DNA of 46,216 bases from a virus: IMG/VR virus record IMGVR_UViG_3300044982_000019, positions 1 through 46,216 of that record. One strand, written 5' to 3'. Below the pieces are notes generated by a model, which made no database searches, was not told the origin of the DNA, and saw only the letters and a list, made by a program, of their open reading frames with translations. The position numbers were made by a program, and so were the translations under genes. How positions within the stretch are numbered: the stretch's first letter is position 1; the number at the start of each line of letters is the position of its first letter. Positions 22,201-30,617 of the stretch are shown here, piece after piece.

Positions 22201-23256
22201 TCATGGCCCCGAGTTCGGAAATCGTCCGGTCGGGACTGGATAGTTCGCCGAGGTGTAGCGCGCCACTCCGATGGTCAGGCGATATTCCTGCATCCATCCG
22301 TTGAAACTCTGATCCGCGGCGTCGAGCCCATAGTTCCCGATGTTCGTTCCAGAGGCCATCGCCGCGGAAAGACGACCCGTATAGCTGGCAGCCAAGTTGC
22401 CGTTGATGTGCAGGTAATGGGTGCCCATGTAAGGGCCGGTGCTCGTGATGTTCTGCGTGATCGACAGGAACACCCATTGCGCCGCCGGGAAGGCGCCGGC
22501 CGAGGTCGTGAATCCGACCGGGTTATCCCCGAGCGCGTCCGCGCTGTAGAACTCCACCGTCCCGTCAGCATGGACGAAGATGGTCATTTGCCCGTTGTCG
22601 AACGTGTGCTCGTAGCGCGCGCAGAACAGGCTTTGGCCGTCCGAGCTCGAAAGCGTCGGCAGATAGAACCATCCCTCCATGGTGTAGTCGACACCATTCC
22701 AGGCAAACAGGGTGCTCTGCGAGGTAAGCCAATTCCCCGAAGGCATGTCGATGCTGCCCCCCGTGAATTCACCCTTGGTATCGTCGATGGTGACGGTTCC
22801 ATGCGTGGTCAGGATGTTGCTGTATCGGCTGCTGTCCTGAATCAGCGTCGAGCCCTGAGATCCTTCGCCGTGGAGCAGGAGAACCACGTCGTCGAAATAG
22901 GGATCGACCGGCGGCGGCGGCGGAGGCGGAGGCGGAGGATTCGGGGGCGCAGGCGGGCGCACGGTGACAGGGATCGGGATCTCGCCCGGGATCTCGAAGA
23001 CCGCGCGCGAATCGCGATAGATGACCGTCGTATCGAAGTAGCCGGCCGTGAGGCTGATGTTCGCCCCATCGGGCGAGCCGACGAGCGGCCTCGACAGAAC
23101 CTCGGTTCCCGCGAGATCGTAGATATTGACGTAATACCTCTGACCGTATGCGCTCCACGTGCAAACGATGTTGTAGGTGTCCCCATCCAGTTCCGCCTGA
23201 AACTGAAAGTTCGCACTCGGCGACGGGTTGAATGGCGTGATGACGGTATCGACCAT
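22201..23256 (-). CDS. Baseplate protein fused to a LamG/concanavalin-like domain
   Basis: 351 residues. The first ~95 (FQFQAELDGDTYNIVCTWSAYGQRYYVNIYDLAGTEVLSRPLVGSPDGANISLTAGYFDTTVIYRDSRAVFEIP) resemble the short (about 100-residue) beta-sandwich baseplate plug-like proteins found before the hub gene. After an 11-Pro stretch (~residues 106-116) comes a LamG-type lectin fold (VVLLLHGEG..., MEGWFYLP, YLHINGNLAASYTG). The extra domain could bind glycans or decorate the baseplate. Confidence 0.65.
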   Translation of the reverse strand: MVDTVITPFNPSPSANFQFQAELDGDTYNIVCTWSAYGQRYYVNIYDLAGTEVLSRPLVGSPDGANISLTAGYFDTTVIYRDSRAVFEIPGEIPIPVTVRPPAPPNPPPPPPPPPPVDPYFDDVVLLLHGEGSQGSTLIQDSSRYSNILTTHGTVTIDDTKGEFTGGSIDMPSGNWLTSQSTLFAWNGVDYTMEGWFYLPTLSSSDGQSLFCARYEHTFDNGQMTIFVHADGTVEFYSADALGDNPVGFTTSAGAFPAAQWVFLSITQNITSTGPYMGTHYLHINGNLAASYTGRLSAAMASGTNIGNYGLDAADQSFNGWMQEYRLTIGVARYTSANYPVPTGRFPNSGP

Positions 23257-23257
23257 T

Positions 23258-23950
23258 TCAATCCGGCCCGGTGCCGGTCGTGGAGTTGTTCGTGTTGGTA
23301 GGGCTCGCGGGCTGGTTCGTCGAGGCGCTGCCGGTGGACGTTGCGATACCCGAGTTCGTGGGCGGATTCGAGGTCGGCAGGCCGTTCGCCAGCTTGTTAT
23401 AGAGGCTGTTGAAGACCACGGTCGCCGCCTGCTGGGTGATCAGCGGCTGGAGGAACTCCCACACGTAGGCGTTTTGCACCGTCTTCTCCCCGGCGCTGCT
23501 GGCGTCACGCAGGCTCAGGAAAAGGCAGTTGTCGTAGATCGTGGCCGGCGTGGCAACCGTGCAGACGCCGCCGGCCAGGACGTGCGCCGTCATTTGCTGG
23601 CGGATGCGCGTGATGATGGCTTGCAGGCTCGGGTAGCTGTTCTTCGGGTTCGTGCGCGGCGGGCACGTCATCAGCATCGAGAACCGAAGCGCGTTCTGCA
23701 CCATCGCATTGGCCGCCATGTTCATGGACGCGAACGGGTATTCGGCCGCGCTGAAGTCGACCAGCGTGGCGCCAGGCAGCGGCCGGAAGTGCGCGAAGTA
23801 GTCCGATTCGTTCGGATAGTTCACGTCGTCGCTTCCCTCCGTCAGCGTCAGCACGGTCATCGTGCCATTGGCCGCTGTGCGGTTGGCGATGCCCCCCACC
23901 AACAGGATGGGGGCAAGTTGATAGTCCCTACGAAACTTGATGATGGACAT
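23258..23950 (-). CDS. Baseplate/tail-tip protein of unknown type, 230 residues
   Basis: It lies directly after the tape measure, the usual site of a distal-tail/baseplate initiator. An N-terminal RRDYQLAPILLVGGIANRTA and central ASMNMAANAMVQNALRFSMLMTCPP look structural. The C-terminus is a Ser/Thr/Asn/Pro low-complexity tail that may interact with the LamG-bearing protein. No family is recognised firmly. Confidence 0.55.
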   Translation of the reverse strand: MSIIKFRRDYQLAPILLVGGIANRTAANGTMTVLTLTEGSDDVNYPNESDYFAHFRPLPGATLVDFSAAEYPFASMNMAANAMVQNALRFSMLMTCPPRTNPKNSYPSLQAIITRIRQQMTAHVLAGGVCTVATPATIYDNCLFLSLRDASSAGEKTVQNAYVWEFLQPLITQQAATVVFNSLYNKLANGLPTSNPPTNSGIATSTGSASTNQPASPTNTNNSTTGTGPD

Positions 23951-23953
23951 AAA

Positions 23954-25660
23954 TCAATTCGCTGCCATTCCAGCCACACTGGCTTGAGCATTTCCGCCTG
24001 TCGTGTTCTGAATTAGAACGCGAATCTGCTCAGGCGTGTATTTGCTCTCTGCGTGCTCCTGCTTGGTGATTGCAAGCACGATCTTCACAAGCTGGTCAAT
24101 GTTTCGAGGATCGATCTGCTGGTCGGCGCCCAGGCCCGTCCGCTTTGCCGCATTGGCGATGAGCGCAGGCGTATTGTTTTCGTTGCTTGGGGAGTAGGCG
24201 GAAATTATTCCGCGAAGGGTGGTGAGCTTGTCGCGATCCTCGTAGATGCCAATTTGCCGAATGATGGCGCGAAGACCATCATTTTCAGATGCGAACGTTT
24301 GGAATCCCGTTTTCGACCCTGGAATTCGAATGTTTCCAGGATTGTTGTTTTTCAGTCCGATGGTGTATGCGCCAGCCGTCTTGCGATAGCGAGCAAGGGC
24401 CTCGTCGGCATCTCGATCGTCATCTTCCGCATAGCCTTGAACGGACTTAGCCGCTGCCGCGCTTATTCGAATGTTTTTCTCGCCTTCTGTCTCCCCGAAA
24501 AACTTCCCGACCAATTCGGCCATCTTGTGCATGCCGACAAAGAACTTTTCGATGTCCTCTTGAAATTCCTTGCTTCCAAGGTAACTTCCGAGCTTCTTAA
24601 GTCCTTCGCCAACTATTTTTATCCACTCCTGAAGGCCGCCGCTGGATACGAAAGAATTGATCGCCTTTACGATTCCTTCAGAAAGATCGGTCAAATACGG
24701 GGTCAGCGTCTTTAGATTGTCAATCAGCGAGGTTTCTATTTGTTGGCCGGCGCGCTGAAGCGAGACAAGAAAGTCTTGCCAACCCTTATTCGTGTCGTCG
24801 CTGTTTGCAAAAGTGACCCGATCTTGCTGGAAGGACTTGATTGTGTCGGCAAGCTCTTGCGGCTTCAGAGAGGCGAGGGCGAGAAGCTCGTCCTGACTGA
24901 TGACGGAGGTAAGTCCAGTGCTTGCTGCCGTGCTCGTGTTGTTTCCCGTGGCCTTGAATGCCTGGACGACCTTTTCCAGGTATTCCGGCAGGATGTCGGC
25001 TGCGCTCTTGCCGGTCGTGTCAACGCCTACGCGCCCATAGATCCATCGGTCATTCGAATCCTTGGTTCCGGCGATGTTGGAGAACGCCGATTCCGAATTG
25101 ATGTACTTGCCAAAGTTCACGTTCGCCGCCCGAAGGTCGCCCGTGTTGATGCCGTAGCCTTGCGCCTGGCGGCGTGCGGTCGCCGCGCTTGAGGCGAGTC
25201 CGCCCAGGCCGAAGCCGGAGGCGATGGCGCCGAACGCGAGCCACTTGGACGCGCTCAAGGCGCCGGACGCGATGTTGCGCGCGATCTCGGCCGTCCAGCG
25301 CGCCGATTCCTTGAGGCCGCCGATCTCCTGATCGCGCTCCTTCTTCCGATCGGTCGCCGCCTTGCGCTCCTCGTCGGCCTTCTTCTTCAGCGCCGCGACA
25401 TTGGCGTTTGCGATGGACGCGGCCTCGCGCGCGCTCTTGGCGGCGGCCTTGTCGTCTTTGCTCTGCGTCTCGAAGGCCTTTTTCCGGGCCTCCAGGGCCT
25501 TCGCTTCAAGCGCGGTCGCGGCCTTGGTTGCGTCGGAGAGTTCCTTCGATTGCTCCTTCGCTTCGCCGAGGGCGCGCCGATACTTCGCGAACGATTCGGC
25601 GAACCGCTTGAACGGCCCATCGTCCACGTCGATCTGGATGACACTGCGCTTTGTCGTCAT
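23954..25660 (-). CDS. Tape measure protein with C-terminal muralytic (P5-like) domain
   Basis: 568 residues, short for a myovirus tape measure. The first ~110 are a Lys/Glu/Ala coiled coil and ~125-160 hydrophobic (ASKWLAFGAIASGFGLGGLASSA). Residues ~431-510 carry NNNPGNIRIPG...GFQTFASENDGLRAIIRQIGIYEDRDKLTTLRGIISAYSPSNENNT, the pattern of the virion P5-like lytic domain that opens peptidoglycan during entry. It sits directly downstream of the frameshifted tail chaperone genes as expected. Confidence 0.8.
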   Translation of the reverse strand: MTTKRSVIQIDVDDGPFKRFAESFAKYRRALGEAKEQSKELSDATKAATALEAKALEARKKAFETQSKDDKAAAKSAREAASIANANVAALKKKADEERKAATDRKKERDQEIGGLKESARWTAEIARNIASGALSASKWLAFGAIASGFGLGGLASSAATARRQAQGYGINTGDLRAANVNFGKYINSESAFSNIAGTKDSNDRWIYGRVGVDTTGKSAADILPEYLEKVVQAFKATGNNTSTAASTGLTSVISQDELLALASLKPQELADTIKSFQQDRVTFANSDDTNKGWQDFLVSLQRAGQQIETSLIDNLKTLTPYLTDLSEGIVKAINSFVSSGGLQEWIKIVGEGLKKLGSYLGSKEFQEDIEKFFVGMHKMAELVGKFFGETEGEKNIRISAAAAKSVQGYAEDDDRDADEALARYRKTAGAYTIGLKNNNPGNIRIPGSKTGFQTFASENDGLRAIIRQIGIYEDRDKLTTLRGIISAYSPSNENNTPALIANAAKRTGLGADQQIDPRNIDQLVKIVLAITKQEHAESKYTPEQIRVLIQNTTGGNAQASVAGMAAN

Positions 25661-25673
25661 GGGCTCGATTCTC

Positions 25674-25961
25674 TCAGGGGATGCTCGGCCGCGATAGGGC
25701 CTTGATCAGGTGGCGCTGGCGGTACATTTGCGCGTCGATGCCGGGGGTGTCGAAGATCCCCGACAGCCACGCGCCGGCCATCATCGTCAGGCAATGACCG
25801 ATGATGGTTTCGTCGTCGTATTCTCGGCCGGCGTCAAGGTCGGCAAGGAATCGACGAAGGCCGTAGAGCTCCAAGAGCCGAATCGCCACTTTCCGGCCGC
25901 TTCCATCATAGTCATCATGTCCTGGACAACATCCCGCGGCCCCACCTTGGAGGCCGAGGAG
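25674..25961 (-). CDS. Frameshift extension of the tail assembly chaperone (-1 frame)
   Basis: This frame has no good start of its own but continues the 25787 gene after a -1 slip at T_TTT_TTC (25967-25961). It adds about 95 residues (RKVAIRLLELYGLRRFLADLDAGREYDDETIIGHCLTMMAGAWLSGIFDTPGIDAQMYRQRHLIKAL), giving a product of about 243. This is the classic G/G-T arrangement just before a tape measure gene. Confidence 0.7.
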   Translation of the reverse strand, partial: LLGLQGGAAGCCPGHDDYDGSGRKVAIRLLELYGLRRFLADLDAGREYDDETIIGHCLTMMAGAWLSGIFDTPGIDAQMYRQRHLIKALSRPSIP

Positions 25962-26404
25962 AAAAAAACCAGAAGCCCCAGGATCTCGTAATGCGATTCC
26001 TCGTCGAGGATCTCGCGCGCGATGGCCGTCGCCATGGGCAGCGTCTGCCAACCCTGGCCGCCAGAGGCATAGGCCACGGTTGTCAGCCGGACAAGCTCCT
26101 GAATCAGGCCGTCCTGCACGCTGGTCGGCGCATTCGCGGCAGGGGCGCCGCTCCTGTCCTTCGGCGTCTCCCAGGTGCCCAACTTCATCGCGGCCGATTT
26201 CAGGGCCGCGTAGGCGATCCTGGGGCCGCTCATGACGAAGGTGAGCGGATCGCCTGCATCGAAGCAGGCATCGAACGCGGCCTTCAACTCCGCGAAGTAA
26301 GCCTCGAAGGTCGTGCGCGCGATGGGTGCCGTGTGGACGTGAACCGTTCCGTGGTTCTCGCTCTCGACCTCGAAAGCGAAGTGCAAGCCCTTGGTCAGTC
26401 TCAT
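25787..26404 (-). CDS. Tail assembly chaperone (G-like), source of the frameshifted longer form
   Basis: 205 residues in the normal frame. It lies between the tail tube and the tape measure, as in nearly all long-tailed phages. Residues 145-150 are encoded by CTG GTT TTT TTC, a perfect slippery heptamer TTTTTTC, where a fraction of ribosomes would move into the -1 frame. The chaperone binds the tape measure during tail assembly. A terminator-like hairpin upstream may tune its level relative to the tube protein. Confidence 0.7.
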   Translation of the reverse strand: MRLTKGLHFAFEVESENHGTVHVHTAPIARTTFEAYFAELKAAFDACFDAGDPLTFVMSGPRIAYAALKSAAMKLGTWETPKDRSGAPAANAPTSVQDGLIQELVRLTTVAYASGGQGWQTLPMATAIAREILDEESHYEILGLLVFFSSASKVGPRDVVQDMMTMMEAAGKWRFGSWSSTAFVDSLPTLTPAENTTTKPSSVIA

Positions 26405-26422
26405 GGTGGTGCCTCAGAAGTG

Positions 26423-26448
26423 AAAACGCCCAGCGGGCGCCGGGCGTT
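26423..26448 (-). terminator. Intrinsic terminator-like hairpin between tail tube and chaperone genes
   Basis: Minus strand: AACGCCC, 10-base loop, GGGCGTT, continuing into TT (four T in all). It could reduce expression downstream of the abundant tube protein. The T run is short, so partial read-through is likely. Confidence 0.55.
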
Positions 26449-26472
26449 CATTGTGCAACACGACAGGGACGC

Positions 26473-26910
26473 TTAGGTGCCCGCCCACATCGTGGAATTG
26501 ATGTAATAAATTCCTTGCAGGCGCACCACGAAGCCTGCCGTGTTGCCGTCGAACGGCAGTTCGTCGACGCTCACGATGATCCCCTGCTCGATCTCGTAGT
26601 TCGAAAGCGCCGCGGTGTCCGGGATCACGTTGAGCGAGCCGATGTTCGCGTCGAGTTCGATCTGTTGCTTGAACAGATCGGCCAGGCCGTTCGCGCGGTT
26701 CAGGTGGATGCGGACATCCGCCATCTGATAGGGCTCCGGCGACTGCACGCCGCCGGTCATCGTCGGCAGAAGCCGGCCCACCTCGCCCTGGAATGAGAGC
26801 GAAATAGCCTCCTTCGTCAGGAAAGAATTGATGACGTTGAGCGTCGGATTGTCAGCGAAGACGACCGAAGCGCGGAGCTTGTTTATGACCCCCTGGTTGA
26901 TCTGTGCCAT
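26473..26910 (-). CDS. Tail tube protein
   Basis: 145 residues directly after the sheath gene, the usual order. Beta-rich with a C-terminal pair of strands (GIIVSVDELPFDGNTAGFVVRLQGIYYINSTMW) resembling contractile-tail tube proteins. It forms the inner tube through which DNA passes. A terminator-like hairpin follows it. Confidence 0.75.
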   Translation of the reverse strand: MAQINQGVINKLRASVVFADNPTLNVINSFLTKEAISLSFQGEVGRLLPTMTGGVQSPEPYQMADVRIHLNRANGLADLFKQQIELDANIGSLNVIPDTAALSNYEIEQGIIVSVDELPFDGNTAGFVVRLQGIYYINSTMWAGT

Positions 26911-26913
26911 TGC

Positions 26914-28227
26914 TTACCCCGTGACGATGTCGGTGACGACCATGTTGAGCGTGATGTTCGTGAACCCGCGTGCCGGGGTGAACGTCAGACCCAGGCCCGC
27001 GTATTCGCCGGCCGCGTAGTCGTCCGGGTTCTCCGCCACGTAGGTCAGGAAGTCCACGGCAGTGACGACAGGCTTCGGGGTGGCGAGCACCAAGCCGAAG
27101 TTGATGCCGCTCTGCACGATGGATTGCGACTTCTTCTGCAGGCGGTTGATCCCGGGCTGGTTGTAGTACAGCGGATTGAGCGGGTTGTTCGCCCCGTTGA
27201 TCACCTCGGCGGCCAGGCCCTGCACCTGGTTGACGATCATCCAGTCGACGCTGAACCAGTAGTTCCAGGGCTTCAGGTCGCCCATCTGGCCGTTGGTGAT
27301 CGTCAGGGCGCTGATGCCGCCCTCCGCACCCGTCCCCACCCAGTTCAGGCCGGCGGCCCGGTACGTGGTGAAGTTCGGGGGCGTGATGACCAGCGGCGTG
27401 ACGCCGAACAGGAAACGATTCGCCAGGGGTGCGGTCAGGTTGGCCGGGCCGGGGTTGGCCGAGAGCGTGACTTGGAACGCCGCCGCTGCCGTGAATTCGG
27501 TGGCGGGCGCGGTCGGCTCCTGAAGCCACAACTGCACGGCCTTGGTCGGGATCGTCGTCCACGCCGAATAGGTCGCGGGCGTCGTCGTGACGTAGAAATA
27601 CGTCTTCGCCGTCGTCGCGTCGTACTGACGGAACAGCGACGGCGCCGTCGTTTCGGTGTCCCACTCGCGTGGGATCAGGTAGCTGTAGAACGTGAGCGTC
27701 GGCGCCTGGAGGTAGGCGGTCAGGGCCGTGACACCCTGGGCCGGCGTGCCCGGGCCGAGCTCGAGCACGTAGACGGCCTGTCCGGCGCCCTGGCCGAAGA
27801 AGGTCGTCCCCATCGCTTGAAGCTCGCTGACGGCGCCCAGCGTGAACGTGCCCAGGCTGGTCTCGGAGCCCGGGTTCGAGGTGAGCGGGTAGGTGAACGA
27901 CGTGGAACTCACGTAGGTGCACGGGAACGTGCCATCGTAGCCCGAGGGCACGGCGCCCGCGATGACGCCCTGCACGGTGTCGCCAGCCGGAATGCCGTGT
28001 GCCGCCGCGGTGGTGACGGTGACGACGTTGGACGCCCAGGCGAGCGCGGTGATCGCGAGCGAGGAGCGCAGGATCGCCGGCAGGTTGGCCATCTCCGTCA
28101 GCAGCGTGGTCGTTCCGGCCGCCGTGTTCGTGCCACCCTGCGACACGAAAGCGCCCGTCCGTTGGAGCGTGATGGGGGTCGACGCCAGCTGTTGGCTGAC
28201 GTTGACGGTGATCAGGTTGTTCGCCAT
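26914..28227 (-). CDS. Tail sheath protein
   Basis: 437 residues with GGAGGGCCGA before the ATG. The N-terminus ITVNVSQQLASTPITLQRTGAFVSQGGTN and the central YLQAPTLTFYSYLIPREWDTE... are sheath-like. The C-terminal AAGEYAGLGLTFTPARGFTNITLNMVVTDI fits the C-terminal donor strand domain of DUF3383-type sheaths. It is the strongest evidence for a contractile tail. Confidence 0.82.
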   Translation of the reverse strand: MANNLITVNVSQQLASTPITLQRTGAFVSQGGTNTAAGTTTLLTEMANLPAILRSSLAITALAWASNVVTVTTAAAHGIPAGDTVQGVIAGAVPSGYDGTFPCTYVSSTSFTYPLTSNPGSETSLGTFTLGAVSELQAMGTTFFGQGAGQAVYVLELGPGTPAQGVTALTAYLQAPTLTFYSYLIPREWDTETTAPSLFRQYDATTAKTYFYVTTTPATYSAWTTIPTKAVQLWLQEPTAPATEFTAAAAFQVTLSANPGPANLTAPLANRFLFGVTPLVITPPNFTTYRAAGLNWVGTGAEGGISALTITNGQMGDLKPWNYWFSVDWMIVNQVQGLAAEVINGANNPLNPLYYNQPGINRLQKKSQSIVQSGINFGLVLATPKPVVTAVDFLTYVAENPDDYAAGEYAGLGLTFTPARGFTNITLNMVVTDIVTG

Positions 28228-28239
28228 TCGGCCCTCCGC

Positions 28240-28608
28240 TTAGGCCCAGGAGATGGCGAGGGTCTGCCCGGCGCCCACCGTCACGACGATGCCGACCTCC
28301 ATGGGCCAGTCGACATCGATCAGGCCGACCGCGGCGGGAATCGCCAGGATCTCGTTGGCGGTCGCGACGGCGCCTGTCGTGGCGCAATCGTTCAGCGAGC
28401 CGGCCGCGCCAGCGACGAGGACGCTGATCTTCGCCACGCGACCCGGGGACGCCTTGATGACGTGCGCGCCGGCCGTGAGGTTCAGCGTCGAGGACAAGCC
28501 CTTGCCGACCGCGGCGGTGCCGCTGGCATCGAGTTGGAGCGGGGCGCCGGACTTGCCGGAGCCATTCGGCTTGACGGCGGCGGATACTTGGAGAGGGCCT
28601 TGGGGCAT
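28240..28608 (-). CDS. Small virion-associated protein, 122 residues
   Basis: AAAGGAAACGCA precedes the ATG. The beta-rich, Gly/Ala-rich sequence (LNLTAGAHVIKASPGRVAKISVLVAGAAGSLNDCATTGAVATANEILAIP) resembles a compact beta-sandwich seen in small phage structural or decoration proteins. It sits just before the sheath gene, so it may be a connector or decoration protein. Confidence 0.5.
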   Translation of the reverse strand: MPQGPLQVSAAVKPNGSGKSGAPLQLDASGTAAVGKGLSSTLNLTAGAHVIKASPGRVAKISVLVAGAAGSLNDCATTGAVATANEILAIPAAVGLIDVDWPMEVGIVVTVGAGQTLAISWA

Positions 28609-28618
28609 TGCGTTTCCT

Positions 28619-29563
28619 TTACGCTGGGGTGATCGTGATGAAGGCCGACAAGATCAGCTTGCGCGCCACGTCCCGGGCTCGCGCCTGGTAGTAGTTCAGC
28701 TCCAGATCCATGATCTTGAGCTGCGCCTTGATCCCGAACTCGGCCTGCGTCCGGCTTTCATCGACTGGCACAGGGGTATTCATGACCCCATAGTCGCCGA
28801 CGAACGAATTCTCCAGCAGGGCATGCTGGAAATCCAGAACGGCGTCATTACGCACCCCATAGAACGTAAATCGCGCCGTTTCCGTGACGAGCTGGGTCTG
28901 GCTCGACATGCTGTCGCGGAAGGGTGAGGCACCGATGCCTTGCGTTCCGCGGATCTCCACGCTCACGAACGGCGGCGTGAGGTTGGCCGGCGACAGGAAG
29001 TCCGGGTAGACGGGAAGCTCGTCCGTCGACATCGCCAGCCAGAACGGCAGCGAATTGGATACGATGGTGCCGCCCAGGCTGATCGCGTCGGGCGTGGCGA
29101 CGAACTGCGATGCCTCGAAGGACAGCAGCGCCTTCCCGGTGTAGTGCCAGATCCCGGCCTGGTCGTAGCGCCCGCGCTGGGCGCTGAAAGCCGCCATGGC
29201 GCCGTTCGGCAGGGTCAACACGTAGAGTTGACTCGGCGACATGGCCGCGAAGTCGACGGCCTGCGTCTTGGTCGTGAATACGACATCCTGCCGCGTGTAG
29301 TTCGCGTCCCGCTCCTGCTGGACGGTCTGCGTGACGTGAAGGCTCCCGTTCGTCTGGAACGTGAGTCCGGCCGGCGGCGGCGTCACGGGCGGGATGATCG
29401 TGCTGGCCGGCGCGTAGAAGACGAAGCCATCGGCCGGCAGGATCAGGCGCTGATAGAGCGTGAAGGTGAACTGCTCATCGGCCGACAGTTGTTGGATGCC
29501 GGCCCGCAGATCGGCCGACATGCCCGAAGGCGCGGCGGCCGAGAGTTCGTCGAGGATCGGCAT
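28619..29563 (-). CDS. Structural protein of the head-tail region, 314 residues
   Basis: It lies between the neck-like gene and the sheath. The sequence is beta-rich with few charged residues (FVFYAPASTIIPPVTPPPAGLTFQTNGSLHVTQTVQQERDANYTRQDVVF). No specific family is recognised; tail-terminator or connector roles are the likely ones for this slot. Its start overlaps the preceding stop by one base. Confidence 0.55.
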   Translation of the reverse strand: MPILDELSAAAPSGMSADLRAGIQQLSADEQFTFTLYQRLILPADGFVFYAPASTIIPPVTPPPAGLTFQTNGSLHVTQTVQQERDANYTRQDVVFTTKTQAVDFAAMSPSQLYVLTLPNGAMAAFSAQRGRYDQAGIWHYTGKALLSFEASQFVATPDAISLGGTIVSNSLPFWLAMSTDELPVYPDFLSPANLTPPFVSVEIRGTQGIGASPFRDSMSSQTQLVTETARFTFYGVRNDAVLDFQHALLENSFVGDYGVMNTPVPVDESRTQAEFGIKAQLKIMDLELNYYQARARDVARKLILSAFITITPA

Positions 29564-29997
29564 CAGACGACCTCAGTCCAGCAGTCCGATGCGGCTCGAA
29601 GCGCGCCCGTATCGATGAACGACGGGCGGCGCGGCCCCTTGTTCATCTTCAGCCGGTGGTTCACGCCCTTCAGCGCCGCCGCGGTCGGCACGCCCTGGGC
29701 GCCGAGCTTGGCGATCTCTTCGCCGTCGAAGTAGGTGCGCAGGAGCGCCGTCACCTTCTGCTCTGCGGCGGCCAGGGGATTCGATGGCACGACGCCTGCG
29801 CCGATGATGGTGTCCAGCGCGTCGTCCAGGCTGTCGACCAGCGCCGCAGCGATGTCCTCCTGATGGAGCTCCACGAAGCCCGTATAGAGCTCATATTTCC
29901 CTTCGAGGATCTCGGCGAGATCGCCCGTGGTCAGGCCCGACTTCTCGCCGCCAGGGTGCGGGAGGTCGATGACACCGACATTGAGAACGCTGCTCAT
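29563..29997 (-). CDS. Neck/head-tail joining protein, HK97 gp10- or Mu gpG-like
   Basis: 144 residues. The start at 29997 (ATGA overlap with the endonuclease stop, TGGGA upstream) is preferred over 30009. The N-terminal half is acidic and helical; the C-terminal GVNHRLKMNKGPRRPSFIDTGALRAASDCWTE carries the Phe-Ile-Asp-Thr-Gly-Ala-Leu-Arg motif characteristic of these connectors. Confidence 0.68.
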   Translation of the reverse strand: MSSVLNVGVIDLPHPGGEKSGLTTGDLAEILEGKYELYTGFVELHQEDIAAALVDSLDDALDTIIGAGVVPSNPLAAAEQKVTALLRTYFDGEEIAKLGAQGVPTAAALKGVNHRLKMNKGPRRPSFIDTGALRAASDCWTEVV

Positions 29998-30617
29998 ATG
30001 AATTCCCATCGTTGTCCGAATGCAACAAGTCCAAGACGAGCCGCCTTGGCGATGTGCGCGCCGAATTGAGCCTTCTTCCCCAATGCGACCGCGGCCCGTC
30101 CGCAGCTGATGAACTCGCAGCCGGTTCCCAGGCATCTGACGGCGCGCACCTGAGGGGAGTTCTTCAATTGCTTTTCCACAGCCTCCGTCGGCTTGGGCTT
30201 TCCCATCATGGCCGCGCGCATCTTTTGCCGCGTTTCATCAGTGGCGCGGCGGCCTGTGTTGATCTCCCGAAGCTTTGCTTTTGTCGCCTCGGAAAGACGC
30301 ATTCCAAGCCTGCGCGCAACCTTTTTTTGGCGCGGGCCACTGGCGCCATCGCCGCCGTCCGTCAAATTCGCGAGCCTGAATCCCATGCTACGGAATGCGG
30401 CGATCAGGGCAACCTCATGGTGGAAAGCGTCCTTCTCATCAGCCCAATGCGCCAGGATCTCGACGGATATCCCGTGTTTCCTGACGATGCTTTTCCAGAA
30501 CTCATTGCGGGGACTGTGGCTGTGGGCTCGCGCTCCTTGCCCCTTTCCAATGTAGAACGGTATGCCGTCGTCTGCGCGACGATGAAGGTAGGTGTAGTGG
30601 CTCAACTGAGCCCCCAA
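29994..30617 (-). CDS. GIY-YIG homing endonuclease (SegA-like) inserted between structural genes
   Basis: 207 residues if read from TTG at 30617; a TTG at 30605 forms a TTGA overlap with the preceding stop and may be the real start. The GIY-YIG core is HYTYLHRRADDGIPFYIGKGQGARA near the N-terminus with HHEVALIAAF (catalytic Glu helix) at ~68. This is followed by LREINTGRRATDETRQKMRAAMMGKPKP-type NUMOD modules. It is an invader in an otherwise continuous connector cluster; the stop merges with the neck-gene start. Confidence 0.85.
   Translation of the reverse strand: MGAQLSHYTYLHRRADDGIPFYIGKGQGARAHSHSPRNEFWKSIVRKHGISVEILAHWADEKDAFHHEVALIAAFRSMGFRLANLTDGGDGASGPRQKKVARRLGMRLSEATKAKLREINTGRRATDETRQKMRAAMMGKPKPTEAVEKQLKNSPQVRAVRCLGTGCEFISCGRAAVALGKKAQFGAHIAKAARLGLVAFGQRWEFI

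Noticed and set aside
27124-28632. 502-codon plus-strand open frame antisense to the sheath gene
   Set aside because: Shadow frame with extreme Arg/Gly content; the opposite strand encodes a recognisable sheath protein.
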